Shown here: positions 37,874 through 62,411 of the stretch, in pieces | How positions within the stretch are numbered: the stretch's first letter is position 1 | How the letters are laid out: each line of letters starts with the position of its first letter | From: Amoebidium appalachense | Lineage: Eukaryota > Ichthyosporea | Length of the DNA: 64,000 bases | Direction: 5' to 3' | NCBI GenBank assembly: GCA_963693365.1 | Contig: CAVNZM010000005.1 | Coordinates: forward strand, 7,812,001 to 7,876,000 | The notes under the pieces: model-generated | What the model was told of the DNA's origin: nothing | Database searches by the model: none | Seen by the model: only the letters and a program-made list of their open reading frames with translations | Program-made: the position numbers and the translations under genes

Positions 37874-38144
37874 ATGATCACCGTGACATTGTGTTCAAGT
37901 GTTGTGTGTGGGTGTGTGTGTGTGTGTGTACGTGTGTTGTGTTGTTTGCGATGTATATGCATGTGTGCGCCAGTGGAAGGGAAAGGGAGACAGAGAGAGA
38001 GAGGCGCCGGGGGAGAGGGGAGGGGGGGGGGGGGGGGGGGGGGGGGAAGATAGGGGGGACTCAGGGGGAGGAGATGCGGGTGAGGGGGGGGGGAGGGGGG
38101 GGAGAGAGAGAGAGAAAGAGATTAAAAGAGAGAGAGAGAGAGAC

Positions 38145-38343
<199 letters not shown>

Positions 38344-38521
38344 CATGGGTTTGCCTCAATTCACGATAATGTAGATGAAACTGTGGACTGAGTTTCTATG
38401 CCCGAAGTTGTCCAGTTCAGCTCTTCACACTCTCTCCCATGGCTTCTTTCCCTTTGTTTCTCTCACCCTCCCGTTTTCCCCCTTCTCCGTCTTTCTTTTA
38501 GGGCATTCAGTTCCCTTTTCA

Positions 38522-38565
<44 letters not shown>

Positions 38566-38771
38566 GTCACACACACACACCCACACACGCAAACACCCAC
38601 ACATACACACAAACAAACACCCCAGACACACACACACACGCACACAGACGCAAATACACACACACACACGTGCAGACACACGCGTGCACACACACACACA
38701 AGCACACACACACACACACACGCGCGCGCTCACACAAACACACTCACATTGATACACGCACATATGTTGGA

Positions 38772-38808
<37 letters not shown>

Positions 38809-38852
38809 GGCTCTCTCTCTCTCTATATATATATATATATGTATGTATGTAT

Positions 38853-38888
<36 letters not shown>

Positions 38889-38999
38889 TTATATATATAT
38901 ATATATATACTTCTCACCCCCCCCCCCCCTCATCTTTCCCTCCTGCTCTCCCTCAACTCTCTCCCTTTCTCCTCCCCCCCCTCCCCTCTCCATAGCGCC

Positions 39000-39157
<158 letters not shown>

Positions 39158-39638
39158 CCCCTCCCCCCCCTCTCTCTCTCTCTTTTGCGCGCGCTCTCAC
39201 TGACACACACACACACTCTCTCTCTCTCCTTTCTCTCTCCGTCTCTATCTCTCTCTGTCTCTCCCTCCCCACTCCCCCTCCTCCCTCCCCCCCCCCCCCC
39301 CCCCCCCCCCTTGAGGCTCTCTCTTCTGCTCCTTTCCTCCCCTTGCGTAATTAGGTTCCCTCTCTCCATGTCTTTCTATATCTGCTTATGAGCACGTCGA
39401 AACGTAAGACTCCTTTCAACGTTTTTGATTTCAAGCGGCACACTTTCCTATTATGGGTCATCCGACCGAAACTCTAGGTTTCCGAACGTGCATACTTGTT
39501 GGTCGCAGTTGCGTTTGACAATATTCAGTACTGTTAGGCTACGGGTACCTTACAAGACCTGCCTGCACAGTTTCAGTTTTCATGGTCGCATAACTGGATA
39601 GCATGCCGGGTTGGTCTGGGGCCATGCGGCCACGGCCC

Positions 39639-39664
39639 AAGGCCTCCTACTCTGAGGAGGCCTT
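39639..39664. other. Perfect 10-bp inverted repeat (hairpin)
   Basis: AAGGCCTCCT and AGGAGGCCTT are separated by six bases, upstream of the 5-phosphatase start. A related imperfect hairpin, again ending in AGGAGGCCTT, lies in the first intron near 40400-40434. Confidence 0.7.
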
Positions 39665-40165
39665 GCCACGGCCAAGGCCTCTGTGACCGCACGCTCCTCT
39701 TCCAAATCTTTGATTGGTGACCTAAAACCATATATGGCAACCGCAATCCGCTTCTTAGCCAAATTAGGCAAAGAGCCGTCTAATGACGTCACCACGGGCC
39801 AGAACATCCTCCGGCCGCAGAGTCCTCAGTCTAGCCTGACACCCGTGACCCGAGGCCCAACCTCTTTCATAAGTGCCTGTGGTTCGAAAGTGCCTGTGAT
39901 TCGTTCAGTGAGCTAATCAGTTGCGCTGCACGTACAACTACTCAAATACGCAAGCCAATACACAAAAGTCCGCCCTCTAGGATCTGTGCTGGAACCAGCT
40001 ATCTGTGAGCTAAGATGAGGTGGTCCCGACACTAAGTCTTGCAGGCCTTTCCCGATAAGGCCCTACTTCACAGCCGTCGTCCAGCCGTCCATTCTATTAA
40101 TTAGATGGTGTTGTCGAGAGGAATCCTGGCATCCCAAGACTGCCTCTTGCAACCACGGCCCGAGA

Positions 40166-51618
<11,453 letters not shown>

Positions 51619-52434
51619 GAAGATGCATGTGTTTGATAGTACATGCGTATGAATGCGCGGGTAGGGGTGTAGTTTTATGATATGCACGAATGTGTACTAG
51701 TGTTGCTATGTGTTTGGATTTGGCTTTGACTGGGTCCTGCACCCAGTGGGACGGATGGAAAGGATGCATCGTCACGGTATGCCTTCGGCGGTTTGGGAAT
51801 TACAATTTGGATGGGAAAAGTGGTAAAGAGATTGTTTAAAGAAAAAGTAGCATTATGGCACATACAGCCTTAAGCAGCATCACATATTGCGAATGCGTAG
51901 GGGGAAATAGCTGCGGTAGTACCAAATGTCTAGTATTTGTTCAGACAGCCAGTGTGCCCTTATGAGCCACTGTGCACTAATGGATGTAAAGATAGAACGC
52001 ATGTTGGTTCATGCAGTAGTTACATAATAAGGCCTCAGCTTCTAAAGCGTGCACAAAAGTGCCCCCCCCCCCCTCCCCCCCCCTCGTCCTCCCACCCCAA
52101 CCTCAACCCCCACCCGTCTCCCCCGGCCACTAACCCCCACCGTTACTCTCCTTTCACAGCAATTTCATCATGCTTTTAGCCAGACGATATAATCCAACAC
52201 ATGCAAGGTTGTCAAATAAAGAGGCCGCCGTGGGGAGGAAACTGCATGTGGGCTGCATGGATTGGCCCATAGGCCTAAGCCTGAGGAAAAGGTCATTGAT
52301 AGACTAATGGCCAAATAGGTACCTTATACTATTGGCTGGGCATTTAGTTGGGCAAGGCTGCCCTCAGCCTGATACAAAAGGTCCCCCCCAGGGTCCTCTC
52401 CCCTTGCGCACGTGCCAAACACCCACCCTTCCCG

Positions 52435-52468
<34 letters not shown>

Positions 52469-53709
52469 CCCTCCTCCTCCTTCGGGGCCCTCTCCCCTTG
52501 TGCACGTGCCAAATTCCCCCCTCCACACCCTCCCCCCCTCCCCTCCCAAGCCCTCTCCCCTTGCAAACCAAGTTAAGGCACCCCACTCCCCTCCCCGGGA
52601 CACATGCCCCTTCAGCTTGGTCCAAGTGCAAACAACCCCCCCCCCCCCCCCCCCCTTTTATAATTAGTGTCCCTCCGGCACCGGGACGTACACAAACTAA
52701 GAAAGAGCCACATGTATCGACTAATGGAAACGTACAAACATTACGTAACTTTAAATCAAAACATCTAGAACAATTTGTGTACGAGTTTCGGAGTACGGTA
52801 ACCCCAATAAATCCTCCCCCCTCCTCTTCCCAATGCATTGAAAAAAGGGAGGGGGAGAAGGGAGGGGGGGGGGAGGGGGGGAAGGGTACGAAAAACCAGC
52901 TCAGTCGACTGCCCCCCTCCCCCCTAACCCCCTCCAACCCCACCCCTTTCCCCCCACCAAAAAAATGATGAACTAATACACGTGTGTGTGTATGCACACA
53001 CACACACACGCACACACACACATGCGCACACGCACATGCACACGAACACGCACACGCACGCATACAGTGTCACGCACCACACACACACATGCGCATGCAC
53101 GCACGCGCACACACACGCACACAGGCGCACGGTGCACACACAGGCATACACACACACAGGCATACACACACACAGGCATACACACACTGGCGCTTGGCAA
53201 GCCTAACCTCTGAGAGTGTGCGTTCCCCTCCACTTTCCCCCCGGCTCTCACTTCTGCCCCTCCTCCCCCCCAATCCCATCATCTCATGCCATTCTTACTG
53301 CCCCACCTATCTGCCTTGCCCCCAATTACCATCACCAGGCATGCCACCCCCCCCCCGTGGCTCCACAACAACACCCACACCCAAACTAACAGTTGTGCTA
53401 TGAACCGCTCCTGGCTTACCACCGTTGGAGTTATGGGCATGCCGGTGTGCTCTATTGTGTTCATATTGGTCTCTACGTGCACGAGACCCAATCAGTGCTT
53501 CGCAATAATAGACATATTTGGGTAATAGGGGCATGTCGGCACTTCCAGTTTGGTGAGGGCAAGGTGGCACAGCAGGCAGCAGAAGAGTGTGCGTGTGTGG
53601 GAAGAGGCCTAAGGGACCGGGGAGTTGGGTGGGGGGGCGGGGGAGGGGAGGGGGGGGGTGGGGGGGAGGGGGAGGGAGGATGAGGGGGTGGAGGGAGGTC
53701 CCCAGCCCT

Positions 53710-53773
<64 letters not shown>

Positions 53774-54458
53774 GAGGAGGAGGTTAAGGTTTTCTTTTTT
53801 CTTTTTATTTTTTGTGGGGCAGGTGGGGGGAGGAAGCACGGGCTGGGACTTGAAGGTGCACTACCATGGGGGCAGGGTGACGAGGTATTCGGGACTCGAG
53901 GGGAGCTGGCCCATGGGGGGGAGGGGAAGGGGGAGGGGGGGGGGGGGGGGGGGGGAGGTAATCATTTTCATACTTGACTCACTTGTGTTGGCCAGAAGAT
54001 GTGTCAGGCATGCCATGGGGAAGAGGGATAGCCACCTTGTAGTTGTGTCTGGTTGGACCCAGACATCTCACTCTTGGTGTGCCTGTATGTGGTGCTGTAT
54101 TGCTTTAGTAAACCACAGCCTGAGGGAAAGCAGGCTGGGCTTAGTGGCCAAACCGTAACATCTGCTGTTGGTGACCTTTTTTTTTTTGTTGCACTGTTTA
54201 TTTTCACATTTTCGTCGCACACAGTTACACAGTTGCTCTAATAATAAATAAGCCTTCACATTGCCACAAAAAAAAAACATAATGGAGAACCCAGCACGGT
54301 CAGAATGAGGAACAAAGTTTCAATCAAAATCTTCTTCCGCCCGAGCTGGTTAACGCTCACCGCCAAACATCTACAAGGACAACCAGATAATCCCTAATCA
54401 CCCCTTATTGATATCATTATTTATGAACCCTTTAACCCCCCTTCTATTAGCTGTACCC
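51619..54458. other. Intergenic region between convergent genes
   Basis: Contains poly-C tracts (about 52065-52085, 52434-52465 and 52631-52655), two near-duplicate phrases of the form CCTCTCCCCTTG(C/T)GCACGTGCCAAA around 52395-52512, CA-rich DNA at 52990-53190 with 16-bp repeats, and a 62-nt G run at 53711-53772. No exons with recognisable protein motifs. Confidence 0.6.
53711..53772. repeat. Poly-G tract, 62 nt
   Basis: An uninterrupted G run, followed by GA-rich DNA and a T-rich patch. Confidence 0.9.
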
Positions 54459-55482
54459 TCACACAAACCACAGTGCGTGTGCACACAGTGCCACAATGAC
54501 GGCCTGCAGCACACGTGGGGTGGACACTGCTGCAGCCGAGGTCTTAGTGGGTGTGGCCTGTGCCGTCGGGGGCTTGGCTGTGGTGGTGGTGTTCTTCGAC
54601 GTGGTGGTGGTGGACTTGGTGGTGCTGGTGGTGGTCATTGGCCGGACAGATGTCTGTGTGCTTCCTGCGGCAGGGGAAGAAGAAGCAGCTGCAGTTGTAT
54701 GTGTTGCAGTAGTTGATGAATGGGTGGTGGTGTGGTTGGTGGCCGTGGTGGTACCGGTGGTGGGGTCCTGTGTGGCAACGTGTGTAGCCAGCTGGTTCGT
54801 GTGCACGGCCTCTGTGCCCTGCATGCTGTTGGCATCTGTGATCTCCGGGAAGAGGATTGTGTGGGGCCGCACGGGTGCCTGTGTAGTTTGCTCGGCCGCA
54901 GCCATGTGCGAAGGAGGATTGACGGCATGCTCAGCGGTGGCGGGCTCTGGTTGGGTCTCTACAACGCTCTGGACAGAGGACGTCGACATGGGGGTGTTGG
55001 TCGCCGGGCTGCTTGCAGGGGCGGGTGGAAGAGAAGCCGAAGGTTGAGCCATGGGTGTGTTTGTGCCCTGGGTGGGGCTGGCCATGAAGTAGATGTTGGC
55101 GAGAGGCACCTGCTGGCACTCACCGAACTGTGCATGCATGACGCTCAGCCCAAGCGGCCCGTTGCAGCCCGGCTCGGCGTAGAGGGTTGCACTGAGCGTG
55201 TTGGCCGCGGCGGAGGCACGATAGTGGAGGGTGGTGTATTGGGGCTCCCCCCCCCTGGGCGCCGGACGCAAAGCTCAGGGACGTGCAGCGGTTGTCTGTG
55301 TTCATGGGCACACACACGCTGCCGGGGTTGGTGCCGGCCGACTGTGTGCAGGTGGTGTCTCGGGCACCAAAGCATGCCGTCACGGTAGACTGCGATGCAC
55401 TCGCTGCTGGTAGGGGGGCGAGGATGGCAGCGGAAGCAACGAGCATAGCGCTCAGTCTGGACATGTTTGCAAGTAGTGCCAT
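54459..55482 (-). pseudogene. Secreted Thr-rich mucin-like, probably GPI-anchored protein; frame broken in a homopolymer
   Basis: Two overlapping frames make one protein of about 340 residues if a single base is removed from the nine-base C run at 55247-55255 (G on the coding strand). The start at 55482 opens a signal peptide (LSAMLVASAAILAPLPAASA). A Cys-containing domain follows (ACFGARDTTC, then SVCVPM and NRC; after the break EPGCNGPLG and FGECQQVPL). A long Thr/Ser/Ala/Pro stretch then dominates, typical of heavy O-glycosylation. The C-terminus is hydrophobic (VLQAVIVALCAHALWFV) after small residues, as in GPI-attachment signals. It would sit on the outer cell surface. The frame break is probably a sequencing or assembly error because it falls in a homopolymer, but a true null allele cannot be excluded. 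No intron is needed. No characterised family was recognised. Confidence 0.72.
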
Positions 55483-55580
55483 GTTGGTGTTCTTGGTTGG
55501 TTGTCTTGGACCGGATGCTCTAAACAATTCAAGGGTCAACTGTTGAATGTGAGATGCTCTTTCTGCACCACACGGCCGCA

Positions 55581-55586
55581 TTTATA
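55581..55586 (-). promoter_or_regulatory. TATA box of the mucin-like gene
   Basis: TATAAA on the minus strand, 99 bp upstream of the ATG at 55482, in a GGTATAAATGCG context. The spacing leaves room for a transcript start 25-30 bp downstream and a short leader. Confidence 0.55.
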
Positions 55587-56907
55587 CCTCCAAAGGGCGC
55601 ATGCACGGTGCAATGCCACGCGCACAGGATGATTTGTGACAGCAAAACAGCACGCTCGGCCTGTACACGCGGAGTGGGGCATCTACGAGCCAGCAGGCTG
55701 GTTGACAGCCTACAGGCTCCAGGTTCACGCGCTTAGCCTGACTCGGCTTCATGATCGGCCGCGATGGCATGCAGGACTCGCAGCCCGTGGAATGTAAACA
55801 AACAAGCGGATTGGTTGAAAATGCACCATTGAACGAAACCTAATCAAAACAGGCGTTGTATAGATTTTTATGGGCATTGGAATTCTTGGAAACGCGTGAG
55901 TCTCCGTCTGGGTCACCAGACTGGGTGTGCTTCGCGACTGAGTTCGCCGTCAAGTACCTTCTTAGCTGTGTTCGAAAAACGTGTTCATTGACAGTAGAGT
56001 AAGGCCAGAACCCCATCTTATCTATTTGGTAGCACTCGAAACTTCTGCATGAAGTCTCTGTAGAACATTGCACGAAGAAGATCGTGGGCAGAATGTTTTA
56101 AGACACAAGCCGGCGGCACCAACCTCATATGTGCACACAAGGTACGTCAGGTAAAAGGGGGTTCATTTTGCAGGTATACTAGTACACAAAGCTTACTGCA
56201 GTATCAGCATGTTTACAATTTTTCAGCATATCCGTGCATACTTATGCATGCATTGTGCACAGCTTCATCGTTGAATGACCTGCAGGCTGATGCTTACCCT
56301 ACTTCACAAAATCGGGCAGCGCAGCTTTTGCCACAAAGAATCTGGTCTTCGTGCGACGTGCACATAGCACAGGCCACATAAGTTGCTTTATATAGAGCAT
56401 ATGCACACAAGACAAATCATGGGCTATGTGTATTGAGAGCTCAGCGCCAGAGAAAAGCAAAACGAACACACGCCACACACCGCATATCATGCGTACACAC
56501 ACCCACAATCTCATAGGCAGTTTGAACAAGTGTACATGTGAGGGCAGGTTAACGCGTTCCCGGGCTTGGTTGAACTAAAACAGATATACTTCGAAGAGGG
56601 GTTGCTTGAGGTGGCCTTAGGGAAGGGGGTTGGGCCAAGTGACTCTTATAACAACACAGAAGAGCACACATTTTGGATTTGAACCTTTTTATTTAAGGTC
56701 TTATTCAGTACCGCCGTCTAGTGGTGGGTACCAGCCCCATGGGAACTATTTACCTACGTTCTAGACTGAGCTCGTCAGACAGACATGGCAGAACGATCGG
56801 ACTATACTATTTACAAGAGATGCAGGGGGGTTTGGTTCTAGCTAGTTGTGGTTTAGCTAAGTGGGGGGGTTCCGTGTCCGAAGATTCACATGTCTGCTGA
56901 CGGGGGT
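55587..56907. other. Intergenic DNA, largely unique
   Basis: A relatively microsatellite-free stretch. It carries an inverted CCAAT (GATTGGTTG) near 55809 and AT-rich unique sequence. No exon was recognised. Confidence 0.5.
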
Positions 56908-57504
56908 CTAACTAATGTGGTGTGGTGGTGCTGTGGGGTTGAGAGTGGTGGGATGTATGTGGTTCCCCATGTCGTGTAGGGTTGCGGTGGCTGCTGTGTG
57001 TCTGTATGTGTGGTGGGGGTTGCAATCTGTTTTGTGGTGGGTGTATCTGCAATTGGGGCAGGCTGGTAGGGTGTGGGTGGTTGGGTTTTTGGCTCTAGGT
57101 GTTGTGCGTGGCTGCTTCCTGCGGGTAGCTATAGCTTGTGTGTTTTTGTGGGCTTTATGTTTTAGTTTGGTTGTGGGGTTTGGGTGTAGTGTCCTAAATC
57201 TAGGTTACCAGATATATTCAAAGAAAAATTCGGTTACACACTGGGACAGATTAGCCAACAGGGTGTCTCGGACTCGGGGGTGCCTGTCGAGGGCTGGGGG
57301 TAGAGTGATGTCCCTGCTGGGGCATAGCCCTGTACTGATCCTTTCTTGTGTTAAATTTGAGGGGGGTGCTGCTGGGAGGCCGGTGGGGCTGATGAGGTGC
57401 CGCCACGGTAGGTTGGCTACGATCTGTTGGGTGATGGCCCAGGGGTCGTCCTGTCCCTGTCGGGTGGTGCATTGAGTCACCGTCTTGTGGATGTTGTCCT
57501 CCAC
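56908..57504 (-). pseudogene. Gag-like retroelement remnant (tentative)
   Basis: One minus-strand frame is open from above 57504 to a TAG at 56908-56910, interrupted only by a TAA at 57205-57207. The first part contains DDPWAITQQIVANLPWRH. The second is basic and carries a knuckle-like CPNCRYTHHKTDC (C-X2-C-X3/4-H-X3/4-C) after a Lys/Arg-rich stretch, as in gag nucleocapsid regions. The CCHC spacing is not perfect. No reverse transcriptase, protease or long terminal repeat was seen nearby. It may equally be a chance CA-rich frame, since the opposite strand is also open for 186 codons. Confidence 0.3.
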
Positions 57505-57850
57505 TAGACTAGGGTCTGCATTGTGGGGTCACTGGGTCGTTGTGGGGGCAAAAAGAGCACACATGTACATGCTTCTTTTTGCATCGAGCCCTGTACACAG
57601 TCAAAGGCCCTTTGAGAACCTTTGAAAGTTTGGTGGGTTGGCGCCATGGACTCCGCCTGTGTGTCTTACCGCTCCCTTTTCTTATTCGTGCACGTGTTCC
57701 CCTTTAGGCTTCCGTCACGATAGCCTCTGCTCCGGTGAGTGAGTCAGTGTGATCACGTCCCAGTCAGGCTCGTAAACAGTTAACACAGGGCAACGAATCA
57801 GCAAAGCCCATGGCACATGCCCGTATTTGGCTAATATGAGGTCTCGTGCG

Positions 57851-57950
57851 CCAATAAAAAGTATTCCTTTTTGGCGGCCTGGGCTATTCAACCAATCAGG
57901 AACACATGTCGTCATTGAGGGCCAGTGACATCACCGACAACCAATCACAC
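57851..57950 (+). promoter_or_regulatory. CCAAT-box cluster upstream of the thioesterase gene
   Basis: Three CCAAT motifs (57851, AACCAATCAG at 57890-57899, AACCAATCAC at 57939-57948) lie within 100 bp, 160-260 bp upstream of the ATG at 58107, with a CRE-like TGACATCA between the last two. This matches a TATA-less, NF-Y-type promoter. Confidence 0.45.
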
Positions 57951-58106
57951 GAGGCTTTACTCTATTGCGCTGCATACCTGTGCTCACCATTGTGCCTTCA
58001 CTGCAACCCACTTGAACAGGGCCTATACTTTTGTTCTTACCTTTTGCGTTTCAAGTTCACTTTGCCTTTGCTTGAGTTAGTTGGTCGATACTTCACAGCC
58101 CAGGAA

Positions 58107-58756
58107 ATGGCGTCTGCGGTGGGCACTGCCGTGCACAGCACGGGGCGGGCGCTTCGCGAGCTTGTGCAACTGATGAGTGTGGAGCCCATAGGCGTCAACC
58201 TGTACAGGGGCCAGAGCCAGGACCTGGGCTTCCGCGTGCTGTTTGGCGGCCAGGTGCGTGCGTGCGCGCGCGCGTGCGTGCGTGCGTGCATGCTTGCGTG
58301 CGTGCGTTTGTGCGTCTTTACATGCGTGTGTGTTGCGTGCGGTCGTGACTGCCTGAATTAGTGCCTGTGTATGTGTGTCTGAGGTTTTGTTTGCTGTAGG
58401 TGTGGTTTGGAATAGATCCAAACTCGTTCATATGCAGGATCACACTTCCGACTGTTTCATTATTTTCAGAGCTGGCTGAGAACCAAGACGCCTGGGATCA
58501 CCTGCTTTTCTTTACACGAACCCGTATATATACCGTACAGGGGTGCTTTTTGCATACCTCTCTCTTTTGCTATGTTCAGTTATTGTTTTCAAAGGTAAAC
58601 CTGTTCCTATTTAGTTCAAGTAGGGATACCTTTTTCCCCAGCCAGCCCCCCCCCCCCTCCCCCCCTTTCCCCCCACCACACACACACACCCCAACCCACC
58701 CACCCAACTTTCCTATCCCTACGATTATCCTGTGCAGTTATACAGTCACCTCCCTC

Positions 58757-58793
<37 letters not shown>

Positions 58794-59535
58794 ACACACA
58801 CACACGATTCCGACTGTGGGAGTTTTTTTCGGTGGTTTCTGGATTCCATATGCTTTTTCTGCCCTGTTACTCTTTCCCAGCCTTGCTGACTTTCGGCGAG
58901 TGCACTGTTATACCCCCCCCCCCCCCCCCCCCCCCCCCCCACACACACACACCAGGGCCCTAGGCCCACCCCTCTCCCGCAACTTCCCCTTCCATTCTTT
59001 ATTCACCTCTGGGGCAGTAAGGTTTGGTACGTCAAGTACTGTGTGCATGGTATTGAGCCTCTGTGTGTACCTGCAGGCCCTTGGCCAGGCGCTTGCAGCG
59101 GGTGCGCAGTCCATAGCAGGCAGTGAGCACAACAAGGGCATGGTGCCGCACTCATGCCATGCATACTTCCTGAGACCAGGGGATGCAAAACATCATATAG
59201 ACTACCAGGTGAGGGCGTGGGCTGGAGGGTTGGGTTGTGAGAGGTCGGAAAGAGCAAGTGGGTGGTCGGGGGTCTTTGTGGAAATGGGGATTGTGATGTG
59301 AGAGGGAAGGGGGAGGTTTCAAGGTGCATTTACTATGAAGGAACGTATGGAGATAATGTAGGGCAGGTGGCAGGCGGTGGGTGGGTGAAGGGAGGGGAGG
59401 AAGAAGCCACTAAGTGGGTGCAAGCCACTAGGATGTGGTGGCCTGGTGGGTTTCACTACTCGGATGAGATGCTGAGTGACTGTACTCTGATAGCAAGGAG
59501 GCTGGGGAATGCGATTAATTCTCTCCCTCTCTCTT

Positions 59536-59595
<60 letters not shown>

Positions 59596-59612
59596 CCTCC
59601 CTCCCTCCCTCC

Positions 59613-59651
<39 letters not shown>

Positions 59652-59861
59652 CCTCCCCCCTCTTCCCCCCGCCCCTCCTCTCTCCCCCTCCCCCCCCCCC
59701 CCTCCCCTCACTCTCTCCCTCTGCGCGTGCGTGTATGCCTGTGGCGGCTGAGGTGTGTATGGGGGGAGGGGGCTGGGGAGCAAGAGATTCTGTGTTTTTA
59801 AGGGAGAGGTGGAAGGGTTAGGAAAGAGGTGTGTGTGTGTGGGGGGGGGGGGGGGGGGGGG

Positions 59862-59894
<33 letters not shown>

Positions 59895-60166
59895 TGGGCT
59901 ACCTCTATTCTTGAGGATCCGTGTCCCTACCCCTCCCCTACTGTTCCACATTCAACACCCAAAGCTGCCTCTCCCCCCCCCCCCCCCCCACCAAAAAATC
60001 CCCTTTATGGTCCCCCCCCCCTCTCTGTCCTTGCTAAAAACCCCCACGTGCACAACTCCCCCCCACACCCACCTACATGCTCGATCTTGTCCTCAATCTG
60101 CCCACTGCCTATGTACCCACATGGCAACCCCACTGGAGCACCACAGCGTATTCACTGGCACTTGAA

Positions 60167-60199
<33 letters not shown>

Positions 60200-61902
60200 T
60201 GCCATCCCCCCTCTCCCGCCCCTCCCATCCCCCCTCTCCCGTCCCTCCCATCCCCCCATCCCCCCCCACCCCTCCACACATGCACCCCGCCAACACGCAT
60301 ACGACCCATGCAGGTGCAAGTGCTGCGTGATGGCAGGTCTTTTAGTGCACGCAACATCGTGGCCAGCCAGCACGGGCAGGCCATCTTTGCCATGACGGCA
60401 TCCTTCCAGAGGCCACCGGCATCGGCAGACTTTGTGCACCAGATTGAAATGCCAAAGGACATACCGGGGCCCGAGGAGTGCCAGAGTGAAATGGATTTGT
60501 ACAAACAGCATGCGGACAAGCTGCCAAACAGGTTCAAGGTGTGTGTGTGTGTTTAGGGGGGGATGGGGGGGGGGGGGGGGGAGTGTGGTTGTGTGTGTGT
60601 AGGAGGGGGGAGGGGGGAAGAAGGGGAACGAAGGGGATGGAGGGGCAGAAAGGCAGGAGGTTCGAGTTTTTTTGGCCTACGACCCGTCCCCCCCCCCCCC
60701 CCCCTCTCCTCCTCCCCCCACACGCACCCTTCCCCATCCCGGTCTCCTCTCCCCCCTCCCTCCCCCCCCGCCCCCAAGGCACACCCTTCCCGCAGCCCCG
60801 CTGTTTTGTACATGCGGTCGGTAATGTCTTTCCACGGGCATTATGTAATCCGTTTTGGTGGGTGTATGGATGGGCATAGGCCCGTCTGCTGGGAGAGACC
60901 AGGAAATGTGTGCTCTGTGGATGTGTGTGGAAGTAGCAGTGTGTGTGTGGGTGTGGGGTGTGGGGTAGAGGGGGGTGGGGGAGGGTTCAGAGGATTGGAG
61001 GGCATATGAAAGCAACCGACCAGTTAATGTGTCGTATTCTTCCCCCCCCCCCCCCCCCCCCCCCCCCCCCTTCCCCTCTCACTTTTCCTCCCCCCTCCCT
61101 CCCCCTGCTACCCCCACGAAAAGAATCACACATACACACACGACACACACACACACCTTCCCCTCCTTGCTTCTTTGGTAGCACCAGCACGTGCATGTGG
61201 CCACACAGTCCACACTTAACACGGCATACCACTGCATGCGCCATGCACCCTTCCAGCATGCAAAGGCCCAAAGCGTTTACAAACATTCATGCATAAGCTG
61301 TCACTTTCCCTCCATATCATACCTAGAGGGTACCCACCCACGTGACACAGACACACGTGCACGCACATGCGCGTGTGTATATACATACATGCATGCGCGC
61401 ACACACATGCATGCGCACATGCACACGTACACACACACACGCACGCACGCACACACATGCCTACATACACAAACACGCACATATACACACACACACACGG
61501 ATATGCGCGGACATACACACACACACATGTACACACGTACACACACACACACATGCGCACACGCACACACATGCATTGGACAAGACACACAAGCACATGC
61601 ATTCACTCGCATATAAATGCATACGTGCACGCATAATTACCAACCCCGCCTCCCCCCTTCCCCCCCCCCCCTCCCCTTCCCCCCCCCCCCCCCCCCCCCC
61701 CCTTCCCCCCCCCCCCCCTTCCCCCCCACCCACCACCACCACCATATCCACCCCCTCTCCCCCCAACCCCTTCCTGCTACATTTAACACCTTCGATGCCC
61801 GGACTAACCAACACACACCCTCGCCACAACATCTCTACACGACGACACACACCCGTACCCCCCCACCCCCCACCCCCCCACCCCCCCACCCACCCACCCA
61901 CA

Positions 61903-61943
<41 letters not shown>

Positions 61944-62411
61944 ACACACACACAGGTCAAGTTCTTCCACGAGCGTGCCATCGACATCCGCCCAGTCAAC
62001 CCGCAGGACCTCTTTCACCCCAACCCAGCCCCGCCATACAAGTACGTGTGGCTGAAGGCTAACGGCACTTTGCCAGCCGATCTGACGATGCACAAGTATC
62101 TGTTTACTTATGCGTCCGATTTCCAGTTCCTGTCCACTGCCCTGAAGCCCCACGGGGCCACATACTGGAGCAATCCCCAACTTCAGATCGCAAGTCTCGA
62201 TCACGCCGTGTGGTTCCACCGGCCGTTTGCCTTTGATGATTGGTTGCTGTATGCTATGGAGAGCCCAAGCAGTGCGGGGCACAGGGGCTATGTGAGGGGG
62301 CTGGTGTATGCGAGGGACGGCACCCTGGTGGCTTCTACGTCACAGGAGGGCATGATCAGGCTGGGCAAGGAGGACCCTAAGAGGGCTAAGGCCGTGCAGG
62401 CTGCAGAGTAG
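58107..62411 (+). CDS. Acyl-CoA thioesterase II (TesB/ACOT8 family)
   Basis: Four exons: 58107-58253, 59077-59208, 60314-60538 and 61956-62411, all GT-AG and in phase; 319 residues, the same length as human ACOT8. It has a double hot-dog fold. The N-terminal half has NLYRGQS...FGGQ and [14 protein letters not shown], then the family signature [17 protein letters not shown]. The C-terminal half has [23 protein letters not shown] and TSQEGMIR. Catalytic residues by alignment to E. coli TesB D204/T228/Q278 are D223, S248 and Q298, with matching spacing. It hydrolyses medium- and long-chain acyl-CoA to free acid and CoA, usually in peroxisomes as part of beta-oxidation. The C-terminus is VQAAE and lacks an SKL-type PTS1 signal, so its location is unclear. 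An in-frame ATG lies upstream at 57906, but the 58107 start gives the normal N-terminus. Confidence 0.95.
59520..59720. repeat. CT-rich microsatellite in intron
   Basis: (TC)n with CCCT and TTTC interruptions, passing into poly-C, in the second intron of the thioesterase gene. Poly-G at about 59840-59892 and a poly-C run ending at 60199 follow in the same intron. Confidence 0.85.
61340..61955 (+). repeat. CA-rich and poly-C tract leading into the last thioesterase exon
   Basis: CA/CG/ATGCAC mixtures (61340-61600), C-runs with CCACC repeats, then (CA)n at about 61901-61954, whose final CACACAG is the acceptor at 61955. Confidence 0.85.

Noticed and set aside
54496-55047. Plus-strand Val-rich frame of 183 codons
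   Set aside because: Antisense of the Thr-rich stalk of the mucin-like gene.
56915-57475. Plus-strand 186-codon hydrophobic frame resembling a multi-membrane protein
   Set aside because: Composition is that of GT-rich DNA (Val/Leu/Cys/Gly/Trp). No exon partners were found, and the opposite strand carries a more motif-like sequence.
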